Shown: positions 24,873 through 34,176 of the stretch, one piece after another | Layout of the letters: the number at the start of each line of letters is the position of its first letter | Numbering within the stretch: the stretch's first letter is position 1 | NCBI GenBank assembly: GCA_013203465.1 | Contig: JABMNR010000071.1 | Location: forward strand, 1-56,543 | Source of the DNA: Alphaproteobacteria bacterium | Lineage (GTDB): Bacteria > Pseudomonadota > Alphaproteobacteria > Thalassobaculales > Thalassobaculaceae | Direction of reading: 5' to 3' | DNA: 56,543 bases | The notes under the pieces: generated by a model | Told to the model about the DNA's origin: nothing | Database searches by the model: none | The model's input: the letters and a program-made list of their open reading frames with translations, nothing else | Made by a program: the position numbers and the translations under genes

Positions 24873-27398
24873 TTACTGCGGCAGTGCATAGGCGATGACG
24901 GAATCGCCTGCCTTGGTGCCGAACGATCCGTGACCGCCGGCGACGACAAGCAGGAACTGTCGCCCGTCGGCCCCGACGTAGGTCATCGGTGTCGCTTGCC
25001 CGCCGGCGGGAAGCCGGCTCTCCCAAAGTTGTGCCCCGTTCGAAACGTCGTAGGCACGGACGTAGTAATCGAGTGTGCCTGAGAGGAACGCGACGCCGCC
25101 GGCCGTCATAATCGGACCGCCGAGGTTCGGCACACCCATCTTGAAGGGCAGCGGAATCGGCGAACGGTCCCGCACGGTGCCGTTCTTGTGCTGCCAGATA
25201 ATCTCTCCCGTGCGGAGGTCGGCCGCGGACACGTAGCCCCAGGGCGGTGCTTGGCAGGCCAGGCCGAGGAAGGAGAGGAACGGATTCAGTTTGATCGCGA
25301 ATGGCGCACCGAAATTCTCGTTCAAAGCGGGCAGACTACCTTCTGGTGGTTTTCCGCCTTGCACATACAGCGTCGTGTCGTCCTCGCGCGGAATCAGCGT
25401 CGACACGAATGCCAGATAGGTCGGGGTCGTAAAGGCGATTTGCCGCACCGGGTCGACCGCGATGCTGCCCCAGTTGAAAACGCCAAGATTGCCCGGGTAG
25501 ATCAGCGATCCTTGGGTTGAAGGCGGCGTGTAGCGGCCCTCGTAGCGCAGCCGTTTCAGCGCAATGCGGCATGCGAGCTGGTCGAACAGGGTCGCGCCCC
25601 ACATGTCACGCCCGCTCAAGGCCGGCGGATCGTAGGAGAGCGCCGAGACCGGCTGCGTCGGCGCGGTACGGTCCCCTTCGGCCGCCCCTTGCGGAGCCGG
25701 GGTTTCCGTCACCGGCAGGATCGGCTCTCCGGTACGCCGGTCGAGCACGTAAATCTCGCCTTGTTTCGTCGGTTGCACGAGCGCGGGAACGGTGCCGCCG
25801 TTGATCGTCAGATCGATGAGGCTCGGCTGCGACGGCACGTCGTAGTCCCACAGATCGTGGTGGACGGTCTGGAACGCCCAGCGCACCTTGCCGGTGGCGA
25901 GGTCCAGGGCGGCGACCGAGGATGAGTAGCGCTCGACGCTCTCGCTGCGGTTGCCGCCCCATTGGTCCGGCGGCTGATTGCCAAGCGGCACGTAGACAAG
26001 GCCGAGCGCCTCGTCGACGCTGGAGATCGACCAGCTGTTCGGGGAACTCGGCGTGTAGGTTTCGCCGTCGGCGATTGGCGCGGTCTGCTCCGGATTGGCC
26101 GGGTCCCAGTTCCAGATAAGTTGGCCGGTCTCGACATCTAAGGCGCGGATGACCCCGGACGGCTCGGTCGTCGTGACATTGTCGAGAACCGTGCCGCCAA
26201 CGATGATCAGGTTTCTTACGACGACTACCGGAGAGGTCGAGTAGTAGCCGCCCGGCATGACGTTCGGCATATTGGCCCAGAGGTTGATCTGGCCGGTGCC
26301 GCCGCCGAACTTCCCGCAGACGGCGCCATCCAACGGGTTCAGGGCAATCAGCCGCCCGTCGGCCGTCGGCATGAAGAGCTTGGCGGCGCAATCAGCCGTC
26401 TTGTCGGCATTCGCCGCCGCAACCGGCAGATCGGGAATGGCGGACTTCGCGGCCGTCGACAGCGCGGCATCCGCCGGCCCTGCCGCCCGGGGCATCGCGG
26501 CGGCACCCGAGCCCGCCGAGCCCGGATAATAGGACAGCCCGCGGCACGTCAGATGTTGCAGCGCGAGCTTGTTTAGGATCTTCGGATCGTAGCGCCAGAT
26601 CTCCGCTCCTGTGGTGGCGTCGAGGGCGATGACGGATTGGTGCGGTGTGCACAGGAAGAGCCTGTTTCCGATCTTCAGCGGCGTCACCTGGAAGGTGGTT
26701 TCCGTGGGATCGCCGGGGCGGCCGCGCATGTCGCCGGTGTGATACGTCCAGGCAACATCGAGTTTGGCGGCATTCGCCGGCGTGATCTGAGTCAGGGGCG
26801 AGTATCGTTGCCCGTAGCCGGTGCGCCCATAAGCGTGCCATTCGCCGGGCGGGACATCTTGCGCCCCGACGGCGGTCCCGGCGGGGGCTTCCTGAACGGA
26901 GCCCTCGATCTGGTGGGGATCAATGAACCACGACGTCACCGCCACGACAAGGGCGGCGCAAAGTGCCGCCGTCAACGGCAGTCCAGCGCCCCGAAACGCC
27001 GACACTTGCGGCGGCGCGGCGTCCGGTCTGCTGTCAAGGCGGTCGGTGCGGCGCGAGCGATCCAGTGCACGCGTGACACCCGGCGTCAGCAGAAACAGTC
27101 CGATAAGAAAGATAACCCCGCCACGGGGGGCCAGTGCCCACCAGTCGAAACCGACTTCCCACAAGGCCCAGCCCATCGTGCCTGCAACGACAGCGGCATA
27201 GATCCAGAGTGCCGTCGTCGCGCCCGTGACGAGGAAGAAGGCCGTCAGAAGAAAGCTCGCGCCCGCGATGAGATAATACCAGGACCCGCCCAGCGTGATC
27301 AGCCAGACGCCGCCGGCGACCAGAACCGCTCCAAGCAGAGCGATGACTGCTCCGGCGACCAGAAGGGCGGGCGTTCGCGTCACGTGTCCGGCTTGCAT
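24873..27398 (-). CDS. Membrane-bound PQQ-dependent dehydrogenase, glucose/quinate/shikimate family
   Basis: An 841-residue quinoprotein like Gcd or QuiA, passing electrons to ubiquinone. Five N-terminal membrane helices lie at about 10-34, 41-60, 62-82, 92-107 and 140-159. A large periplasmic eight-bladed propeller follows, with W-motif segments such as WAFQTVHHDLWDYD and GEIYVLDRRTGEPI. Residues about 292-336 form a Gly/Ala/Pro-rich stretch (AGSGAAAMPRAAG) longer than in E. coli Gcd as recalled. The ATG at 27398 has GGAGG upstream; one at 27416 is possible. No PQQ biosynthesis gene is in view. Glucose, quinate and shikimate cannot be told apart by eye. Confidence 0.9.
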   Translation of the reverse strand: MQAGHVTRTPALLVAGAVIALLGAVLVAGGVWLITLGGSWYYLIAGASFLLTAFFLVTGATTALWIYAAVVAGTMGWALWEVGFDWWALAPRGGVIFLIGLFLLTPGVTRALDRSRRTDRLDSRPDAAPPQVSAFRGAGLPLTAALCAALVVAVTSWFIDPHQIEGSVQEAPAGTAVGAQDVPPGEWHAYGRTGYGQRYSPLTQITPANAAKLDVAWTYHTGDMRGRPGDPTETTFQVTPLKIGNRLFLCTPHQSVIALDATTGAEIWRYDPKILNKLALQHLTCRGLSYYPGSAGSGAAAMPRAAGPADAALSTAAKSAIPDLPVAAANADKTADCAAKLFMPTADGRLIALNPLDGAVCGKFGGGTGQINLWANMPNVMPGGYYSTSPVVVVRNLIIVGGTVLDNVTTTEPSGVIRALDVETGQLIWNWDPANPEQTAPIADGETYTPSSPNSWSISSVDEALGLVYVPLGNQPPDQWGGNRSESVERYSSSVAALDLATGKVRWAFQTVHHDLWDYDVPSQPSLIDLTINGGTVPALVQPTKQGEIYVLDRRTGEPILPVTETPAPQGAAEGDRTAPTQPVSALSYDPPALSGRDMWGATLFDQLACRIALKRLRYEGRYTPPSTQGSLIYPGNLGVFNWGSIAVDPVRQIAFTTPTYLAFVSTLIPREDDTTLYVQGGKPPEGSLPALNENFGAPFAIKLNPFLSFLGLACQAPPWGYVSAADLRTGEIIWQHKNGTVRDRSPIPLPFKMGVPNLGGPIMTAGGVAFLSGTLDYYVRAYDVSNGAQLWESRLPAGGQATPMTYVGADGRQFLLVVAGGHGSFGTKAGDSVIAYALPQ

Positions 27399-27653
27399 CT
27401 CCGATTCCTCCGTCATTCGCGCATCCCAACTCGTTCAGCGGGACGAGGCAATCCCTGTCCGCTTGTTGGCCGACGGTCGGGTAATGGCTTATTCACCCGC
27501 TTCGGCGGATCAAACAGAATAGCAGAATAGGCGCGTTGCGCGGACAGTGCCCACCTGATTCGTCAATCCTTGGGATTCGCTTTATTGGGTAGGTGCCTAG
27601 GCCAGCCGCGGCCGAGCATCGCTGAATGCAAACAGATCAGAGGAGGGCACGAC

Positions 27654-28535
27654 ATGGCGAACATCGGGTTCATCGGCCTTGGCAACATGGGCTTGCCGAT
27701 GGCGCTTAACCTGCTGAAGGCTGGGCATACGGTCCAAGGTTTCGATCTGGTGGCCGACGCCGTGGCTAAGCTGGCCGCTTCGGGCGGGAGCAACGCCGGC
27801 AGCGCCGCCGGTGCCGTCGATGGCGCCGAGGTGGTGGTGACCATGCTGCCGGCTGGGCGGCATGTCCGCCAAGTCTATGAGGACGCGGTGATCGGCCGGG
27901 CACGCAAGGGCGCGTTGCTGATCGATTCCTCGACCATTGACGTCGACACCGCCCGCGCGGTGGCGGCCGACGCCGAGGCGGCGGGATTGGACATGCTGGA
28001 CGCGCCGGTGTCCGGCGGCACCGCCGGGGCCGCGGCCGGAACCCTGACTTTCATGGTCGGCGGGAGTGACGCGGCGTTCGCTCGCGCGGCACCGGTTCTG
28101 CAGGCGATGGGCAAGACCCTGGTTCACGCCGGCCCCTCGGGCAGCGGGCAGGCGGCGAAGGTCTGCAACAACATGATGCTCGCGATCTCGATGATCGGGG
28201 TCAGCGAGGCGTTCGTCATGGCCGAGAAGCTCGGCCTCGATACCCGGAAATTGTTCGACATCAGTTCCACCGCGACGGGACAGTCTTGGGCGATGACGTC
28301 CTACTGTCCGGTGCCCGGGCTGGTGCCGGCGGCGCCGTCCAACCGGGACTTCAAGCCGGGGTTCACCGCGGCGATGATGTTGAAGGATCTCGATCTGGCG
28401 CAGGATGCCGCCGAATCGTCGAAGGCGACCACGCCGCTTGGCGCGCATGCGGCACGGTTGTTCCGCGATTATGTCGAAAGCGGCAGTGGCGATCTGGATT
28501 TCTCGGGAATTATCAATATGATCCGGGGGAGTTAA
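27654..28535 (+). CDS. 3-hydroxyisobutyrate dehydrogenase-like oxidoreductase
   Basis: A 293-residue beta-hydroxyacid dehydrogenase. The nucleotide motif GLGNMG is at 8-13, the substrate loop DAPVSGGTAGAAAGTL at about 116-131, and the catalytic lysine is Lys169 (GSGQAAKVCNNMM). This matches MmsB closely, including the late SWAMTSYCPVPG segment, so oxidation of 3-hydroxyisobutyrate to methylmalonate semialdehyde in valine breakdown is likely. AGAGGAGGG precedes the ATG. It diverges from the PQQ dehydrogenase; no mmsA is nearby, so the symbol is withheld. Confidence 0.88.
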   Translation: MANIGFIGLGNMGLPMALNLLKAGHTVQGFDLVADAVAKLAASGGSNAGSAAGAVDGAEVVVTMLPAGRHVRQVYEDAVIGRARKGALLIDSSTIDVDTARAVAADAEAAGLDMLDAPVSGGTAGAAAGTLTFMVGGSDAAFARAAPVLQAMGKTLVHAGPSGSGQAAKVCNNMMLAISMIGVSEAFVMAEKLGLDTRKLFDISSTATGQSWAMTSYCPVPGLVPAAPSNRDFKPGFTAAMMLKDLDLAQDAAESSKATTPLGAHAARLFRDYVESGSGDLDFSGIINMIRGS

Positions 28536-28635
28536 CGCCGTAAATGCCAACAAATCGTCGTTGCGCGACACGATTGAATGGTCTAGACCGCGCTACGGGT
28601 TTCCCGCGCTCGCACCTATCGGTTAGACTACTGCC

Positions 28636-29151
28636 ATGTCGACACATGAAACCGAGATGACACCTAGCGCTGACTCATCCGAGATCAGGCGCGAATACCT
28701 TGAAGCCATCAAGCTGATCGAGCGGCTGCACCGACAGTTTCTCGAAGTGGTGAAGACCGAGCTTGATCGCATCGGCATTGAGGATATCAACAACATCCAG
28801 GCGTTGATCCTGTTCAACATCGGCGACGAGGATTTGACCGTCGGCGAGTTGACCAACCGTGGCTACTACCTCGGCTCCAACGTCTCCTACAACGTGCGCA
28901 AGATGGTCGAGAACGCGTACCTGATCCAGGAACGTTCGACCCATGACCGGCGGTCCATTCGCGTGCGTTTGTCGGACAAGGGGCTGGCGTTGTGCGATCA
29001 GATCGGGGCGATGTTCGACCGCCATGCCGCCGCCCTCATGACATCCAGCGTGGTGCTCGGCGATCTCAGCAGCGCCAGTGTCTCCTACCGGCATTTGGAG
29101 CGGTTCTGGATTTCGATGCTGAACTACAACCTTCGTGGCGGCGCGGCGTAA
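28636..29151 (+). CDS. ldtR: MarR-family regulator, LdtR-like
   Basis: A 171-residue winged-helix regulator. The DNA-binding part reads LTVGELTNRGYYLGSNVSYN (about 67-86) followed by the wing STHDRRSIRVRLSDKG (about 101-116). The sequence around NNIQALILFNIGDEDLTVGEL is characteristic of LdtR, the MarR-type regulator of cell-wall L,D-transpeptidase genes described in Liberibacter and widespread in alphaproteobacteria. It lies upstream of proS on the same strand. A palindrome GGTCTAGACC at 28580-28589 may be an operator. The exact targets here are not visible. Confidence 0.75.
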   Translation: MSTHETEMTPSADSSEIRREYLEAIKLIERLHRQFLEVVKTELDRIGIEDINNIQALILFNIGDEDLTVGELTNRGYYLGSNVSYNVRKMVENAYLIQERSTHDRRSIRVRLSDKGLALCDQIGAMFDRHAAALMTSSVVLGDLSSASVSYRHLERFWISMLNYNLRGGAA

Positions 29152-29310
29152 CCTGACGCGGCCACCCGTAGGCGTGGGGCGGCGGCGGACATTCTCCATG
29201 CGATTTCCCTTGGACACCGGTCGGGTGCCTGCCTAGATTCGGCCGCCTTGAAGGCTGCGCCGCGCGGGTCGCGGACAACAAGCCGTTCACATCTATCGCC
29301 GAGGATCGTC

Positions 29311-30636
29311 ATGCGGCTATCGCGCTACTTTCTGCCGACCTTGAAGGACACGCCCCGCGAGGCCGAGGTCGTCTCGCATCGGCTGATGCTGCGCGCCGGC
29401 ATGATCCAACAAGCCAGCGCCGGGATTTATTCGTGGCTGCCGCTCGGGTTTCGCGTGATGAAAAAGATCGAACAGATCGTGCGCGAGGAACAGGACGCCG
29501 CCGGCTGGAACGAGATGCTGATGCCGACGATCCAGCCGGCCGATCTGTGGCGCGAGAGCGGCCGGTACGACGATTACGGCAAGGAGATGCTGCGGATTAC
29601 CGACCGGCATGATCGCGACATGCTGTACGGGCCGACCAACGAGGAACTGATCACCGACATCGTGCGCACGCATGTCCGCAGCTACCGCAATCTTCCCGGC
29701 CGGCTGTATCACATCCAGTGGAAGTTCCGCGACGAGGTGCGGCCCCGGTTCGGAGTGATGCGCGGGCGTGAGTTCCTGATGAAGGACGCGTATTCCATCG
29801 ATCTTGATTTCGATACCGCCCGCGCCGCCTACAACCGGCAATTCGTCGCCTATCTGAAGACGTTCGACCGCATGGGCTTGAAGGCGATCCCGATGGCCGC
29901 CGATTCCGGACCGATCGGCGGCGATATGAGCCACGAGTTCATTATCCTGGCCGATACTGGTGAGAGCGAGGTGTTCTGCGACCGCGATTTCCTGGATTTC
30001 GACGTCGGCGGTTCAGTCCCGGACTACGAGGATACGGGCGCCGTCGAGGGTGTGGTCGACTATTTCACCAAACTGTACGCCCGCACCGACGAAAAACACG
30101 ATGAGGCGACCTTCGAGGCCGAGGTGCCCGACATCCGGCGCTATCGTGGCCGTGGTATCGAGGTCGGCCATATCTTCTATTTCGGCACCAAGTATTCGGA
30201 GCCACTGGGCGCCCGCGTTACCGGACCGGACGGCAAGGAAGCGGTGGTCCACATGGGATCCTACGGCATCGGGGTCTCCCGCCTGGTGGCTGGAATTATC
30301 GAGGCCAGCCACGACGATGCCGGCATCATCTGGCCGGAATCGGTGGCGCCGTTCAAGATCGGCCTGGTCAATCTCAAGGTGGGTGATGCCGACTGCGACC
30401 GGGTGACCGAGGACCTCTACGCCAAGTTCCTGCAGGCCGGGATCGAGGTGTTGATGGACGACAGTGCCGAGCGCCCGGGCGCCAAGCTGGCTGGGATGGA
30501 TCTGATCGGGTTGCCCTGGCAGGTCGTGGTCGGGCCGCGCGGAGTCGCCAACGGTGTGGTCGAGGTGAAGAATCGCAAGTCCGGCGAACGCGAGGAGATG
30601 GCCGCCGAGGCCGCTCTCGCCAAGCTTGCGGCCTGA
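29311..30636 (+). CDS. proS: Proline-tRNA ligase
   Basis: A 441-residue class II aminoacyl-tRNA synthetase that charges tRNA-Pro. Motif 1 lies around [20 protein letters not shown], motif 2 in [22 protein letters not shown], and motif 3 in [16 protein letters not shown], followed by an anticodon-binding domain (about 345-435). At 441 residues it is the short alphaproteobacterial type, without the roughly 180-residue editing insertion of E. coli ProS. The ATG at 29311 matches the family N-terminus [12 protein letters not shown]. It precedes lolC by 57 bases. Confidence 0.97.
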   Translation: MRLSRYFLPTLKDTPREAEVVSHRLMLRAGMIQQASAGIYSWLPLGFRVMKKIEQIVREEQDAAGWNEMLMPTIQPADLWRESGRYDDYGKEMLRITDRHDRDMLYGPTNEELITDIVRTHVRSYRNLPGRLYHIQWKFRDEVRPRFGVMRGREFLMKDAYSIDLDFDTARAAYNRQFVAYLKTFDRMGLKAIPMAADSGPIGGDMSHEFIILADTGESEVFCDRDFLDFDVGGSVPDYEDTGAVEGVVDYFTKLYARTDEKHDEATFEAEVPDIRRYRGRGIEVGHIFYFGTKYSEPLGARVTGPDGKEAVVHMGSYGIGVSRLVAGIIEASHDDAGIIWPESVAPFKIGLVNLKVGDADCDRVTEDLYAKFLQAGIEVLMDDSAERPGAKLAGMDLIGLPWQVVVGPRGVANGVVEVKNRKSGEREEMAAEAALAKLAA

Positions 30637-30693
30637 GTCAACGCGACGACGGCGCGCCTTGATGTCGTCACATCGCCCGTGAAGGGTCGGTCC

Positions 30694-31941
30694 ATGATCT
30701 TTGGCGCGTTCGAACGGATGATGGCCCTGCGGTATTTGCGGGCCCGGCGGCAGGAGGGGTTCATCTCCGTCATCGCCGGGTTCTCGCTGCTCGGCATCGG
30801 GCTCGGCGTCGCCACGCTGATCATCGTGATGAGTGTGATGAACGGCTTCCGCGCCGAGCTGATGGGCCGGATTCTCGGCCTCAACGGGCATGCGGCGGTG
30901 TACTCGACCCAGGGAACCATTCGGGATTTCGACACGGTGGCGGTGCAAGTCGCCTCGGTTCCAGGTGTTTTTAGCGTCACTCCGCAAGTCGAGGGCCAAG
31001 CCATGTTGACGGCCAATGGCATGGCGTCCGGCGGAATCATCCGCGGAGTACGGCCGACTGACCTGAAGGCCAAGGCGCTGATCGCCGACAACATCATCGC
31101 CGGCTCGCTCGATGCCTATATCGGCAAGGATGCCGTCGTGCTGGGCAGCCGCCTCGCCCGGCGCTTGCGGGTTGGGGTCGGCGATCGGGTCACGCTGATC
31201 TCGCCGTCCACCGCGATCACGGTTATGGGCAGCGTGCCGCGCATGAAGGCTTATGCGGTGGTTGGGTTGTTTGAGGTCGGCATGTTCGAGTACGACAACT
31301 CGTTCGTCTACATGCCGTTGGACGCCGCCCAAACGTTCTTTCGCAGCGGCGACGGGGTGAACGCCCTCGAGGTGTTCGCGACCGATCCAAGCAAAATACC
31401 GGCCCTGCGCCTCGCGTTGTTAACCACGCTGCCGCCGGAGCTGACCTTTCAAGATTGGCAACAGCAGAATTCCAGCTTTTTCAACGCGTTGCAGGTTGAG
31501 CGGAACGTCATGTTCCTGATCCTGACGCTGATCATCGTGGTCGCCGCCTTCAACATCATCAGCTCGCTGATCATGCTGGTGAAGGACAAGGGGCGGGACA
31601 TCGCCGTGTTGCGCACCATGGGGGCGACCCGTGGGATGATCACCCGGATCTTCTTCATGACCGGGGCCAGCGTGGGCATACTCGGGACCCTGTTTGGCGC
31701 GACACTCGGGCTTACGTTCAGCCACAACATCGAGACCATCCGGCAATGGCTGCAGGCCTTGACGGGGACCGAGCTGTTCTCGGCCGAGATTTACTTCCTC
31801 AGCCAGCTACCGGCCGAGGTCGATCCGGTCGAGGTCACCATGGTGATCGCGATGGCTTTGCTGCTGAGTTTCGCGGCCACGATCTATCCGGCGTGGCGCG
31901 CCGCCCGGATCGATCCGGTGGAATCGCTTCGCTATGAGTGA
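30694..31941 (+). CDS. lolC: Lipoprotein-releasing ABC transporter permease LolC/LolE
   Basis: A 415-residue inner-membrane protein that, with LolD, detaches lipoproteins from the inner membrane and hands them to LolA. There are four membrane helices: one near residues 25-50 ([20 protein letters not shown]), three at the C-terminus, and a large periplasmic domain between. The FtsX-like segment [25 protein letters not shown] is clear. A single LolC/E-type gene suggests a homodimer (LolF-like) system. AAGGG precedes the ATG at 30694. It overlaps lolD by eight bases. Confidence 0.95.
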   Translation: MIFGAFERMMALRYLRARRQEGFISVIAGFSLLGIGLGVATLIIVMSVMNGFRAELMGRILGLNGHAAVYSTQGTIRDFDTVAVQVASVPGVFSVTPQVEGQAMLTANGMASGGIIRGVRPTDLKAKALIADNIIAGSLDAYIGKDAVVLGSRLARRLRVGVGDRVTLISPSTAITVMGSVPRMKAYAVVGLFEVGMFEYDNSFVYMPLDAAQTFFRSGDGVNALEVFATDPSKIPALRLALLTTLPPELTFQDWQQQNSSFFNALQVERNVMFLILTLIIVVAAFNIISSLIMLVKDKGRDIAVLRTMGATRGMITRIFFMTGASVGILGTLFGATLGLTFSHNIETIRQWLQALTGTELFSAEIYFLSQLPAEVDPVEVTMVIAMALLLSFAATIYPAWRAARIDPVESLRYE

Positions 31942-32626
31942 TGACGTGGTTTTGTCCCTGGAGAGCGTGACCCGGACCTTTTGGGTCGGCGATACTGAGC
32001 TGCAGATTCTACGCGGGGCTGATCTTCGGCTGCGTGCCGGGGAGCTGGTGGCATTGGTCGGGCCGTCCGGCGCGGGAAAGTCGACGCTTTTGCACATCGC
32101 CGGGCTCCTCGAACGCCCGACCTCGGGCCGGGTTCTGGTCAATGGCGTTGACTGTGTTCCGTTGGGCGATGCCGCGCGTACCCGGCTGCGCCGCGAGACC
32201 ATCGGTTTCGTCTATCAGTTCCACCATCTGCTGCCTGAATTCTCCGCGCGCGAGAACGTCATGATCCCGCAGATGATCGATGGGCTGTCGCGGCGCGAAG
32301 CTCGGATGCGGGCCGATCAATTGCTGAAAATGGTCGGACTGGAGGCGCGCGCCGATCATCGGCCGGCGCGGTTGTCCGGCGGCGAGCAGCAGCGCGTGGC
32401 CATTGTCCGCGCCATCGCCAACGTGCCGCAGGTCATGCTGGCGGACGAGCCCACCGGGAACCTGGACCCGCAAACCGCGACCGAGGTCTTCGCCCAATTG
32501 CGCCACATCGTGCGGGCGACCGGGCTGGCGGCGCTGATCGCCACCCATAACCTGCAACTGGCGTCGGCGATGGACCGGGTGCTGGAAGTGCGGGATGGGG
32601 TGTTGTGGGAGAGCGGAACCGCTTGA
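31934..32626 (+). CDS. lolD: Lipoprotein-releasing ABC transporter ATPase LolD
   Basis: A 230-residue ATPase that powers LolC. Walker A is GPSGAGKST (about 43-51), the Q-loop is [16 protein letters not shown], the signature is [14 protein letters not shown], and Walker B is [12 protein letters not shown]. This is the MacB/LolD/FtsE group pattern. It overlaps lolC by eight bases, so the complex is co-translated. It converges on the pentapeptide-repeat gene with only 16 bases between stops. Confidence 0.96.
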   Translation: MSDDVVLSLESVTRTFWVGDTELQILRGADLRLRAGELVALVGPSGAGKSTLLHIAGLLERPTSGRVLVNGVDCVPLGDAARTRLRRETIGFVYQFHHLLPEFSARENVMIPQMIDGLSRREARMRADQLLKMVGLEARADHRPARLSGGEQQRVAIVRAIANVPQVMLADEPTGNLDPQTATEVFAQLRHIVRATGLAALIATHNLQLASAMDRVLEVRDGVLWESGTA

Positions 32627-32642
32627 CGTGGCTGCCTGGACT

Positions 32643-33869
32643 TCAGGCCGCTTGTTTCACTCGTTTGACCGTCGCCAGTTTCAGCAGATGCGGGTCGTGG
32701 CGCGCACCCGTCAGATCGGCGCCGTCGACGATCGTGCCGGTCCAAGCGGCGCCGGTCAGGTCCGTTCCGGCAAACCGTGAGGATAGGCGCCGTTCGATCT
32801 GTCGGCCGTCCGGGGCGATGATGTCGGCGGTCTCGATCCATGCACCCACGAAGATCGAGCCGGTCAGGTCGCAATGGCTGAAATTGGTTCCCGAGGCGCG
32901 CGCGAACGAGAAGTCGGCACCATCCAGGGTGGCTCCCTGAAACGACGTGAGGAACATCTCGGAGCGCACGAACATGGCCTTCGACAGGATCGCATCGTCG
33001 AACGAGACGCCGCGCACGTCGCAGCTGGAGAAATCCAACCCGCGCAGATCTTCGCCCTTGAAGGTGGCGCGCTTACCGAATTCCCCATTGCTGGCGATCC
33101 AGCGGCTGTGCTCGCGTAGCTTGGCTTCAATCGCGTCGGGTAGGGATTCCTGCGAGTCGCGATGCACCGCCCCCATCAGGTTGGTGTCCTTCAGGATGCA
33201 TTTGGTTAAGTCGACGTTGCGCAGATTGGCGTCGGTCAGATTGGCGCCGGTCAGATCGGCGTTGTCGAGATTGGTTCCGGTCAGGTTGGCGTTCTTCAGG
33301 TTGCAACCCGACAGATCGGCGCCGTTCAGATTGGCACCCGCCAAATTAACCGCGTGCAGCGCCACGTTTCTGAACGTGGCTCCCTGCGCGCTGCTGACGG
33401 CCAAATTGGCGCTCTCCATCTTGGCGTCGTCAAAATCGGCACCGTCAAGCGTGGCGTTGGAGAAATCGACCCGCCGTTCCTCTTCCTCACCCCAATTCAC
33501 GATTTGACCGGGGCGCAGATCGGCCTCGCGCATCACCGCGCCGGAAAGGTCCGCCAGGGTGAAATTCGCGCCGCGCAGGTCGGCCTTGACGAAACGCGTC
33601 TGAACAAGGCTGGCCGCGGTAAAATCGCAACCGAACACATCGGCGTCGCTGAAATCGGCTTTGTTGACGGAACTCTTGATGAAGCTGCTGCCCGGCAGCA
33701 CCGATTGCGACAGGTTCAGGCCGTCCAAGGTCTTGCCGTCCAACTTCCCACTCTTGAGGATCAGCCGCTTGCCGTTTTCCCGCGCGTTCAGATAGTCGTC
33801 GTGTGCCTTGATCCGGCGGGTCAGCTCCAGGGTTAGGTCCACGGGCTTGAGGATGATGGCGGTGACCAT
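32643..33869 (-). CDS. Pentapeptide-repeat protein with two repeat modules
   Basis: A protein of about 408 residues dominated by A(D/N)LxX repeats, which fold into a four-sided right-handed beta-helix. The repeat runs from about residue 42 to 235 and again from about 272 to 385. Each run is introduced by a similar cap: AHDDYLNARENGKRLIL (22-38) and EHSRWIASNGEFGKRATF (253-270), so the gene seems to carry an internal duplication. No signal peptide is seen. The start is uncertain; an in-frame GTG at 33947 would add 26 residues, and neither has a good ribosome site. The biochemical role is unknown, and resemblance to Qnr-type proteins is only in fold. Confidence 0.8.
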   Translation of the reverse strand: MVTAIILKPVDLTLELTRRIKAHDDYLNARENGKRLILKSGKLDGKTLDGLNLSQSVLPGSSFIKSSVNKADFSDADVFGCDFTAASLVQTRFVKADLRGANFTLADLSGAVMREADLRPGQIVNWGEEEERRVDFSNATLDGADFDDAKMESANLAVSSAQGATFRNVALHAVNLAGANLNGADLSGCNLKNANLTGTNLDNADLTGANLTDANLRNVDLTKCILKDTNLMGAVHRDSQESLPDAIEAKLREHSRWIASNGEFGKRATFKGEDLRGLDFSSCDVRGVSFDDAILSKAMFVRSEMFLTSFQGATLDGADFSFARASGTNFSHCDLTGSIFVGAWIETADIIAPDGRQIERRLSSRFAGTDLTGAAWTGTIVDGADLTGARHDPHLLKLATVKRVKQAA

Positions 33870-34176
33870 GGGTGCGGTGCGATCAATCGTGCTGTGGAGA
33901 CGCTGGACCGACCTTCGCACCGAATGTTTAACAAGCTGTGAATCCACAGCCCAACGCGGTTGTTTTGCGGAAAGTGGATGAGAGAGCCTGTCATCTGGGA
34001 ATTCCGCGGCCGCGCTTCCGTCTTGCGTGTCGGGGGGCTATCGGCGATTCGCCATGAGGTCGCGCTGCTCACCGGTTGAGGGCGGTCCAAAACGCCGCTA
34101 TTCCGGCTCAGGTGAGGGTAGGCGTGACCGCGGCAACCGGGCGTGAAATCATTGAGCCGCCAATCTGGAGCGCCGC
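33870..34176. other. Intergenic region upstream of dnaE
   Basis: This gap separates the leftward pentapeptide gene from dnaE and should hold both promoters. Two palindromes abut at GGAATTCC (33998-34005) and CGCGGCCGCG (34005-34014). No gene was recognised, and no clear -35/-10 pair stands out. Confidence 0.35.

Noticed and set aside
30013-31332. A 439-residue open frame on the minus strand
   Set aside because: It is antisense to proS and lolC, both recognised with confidence.
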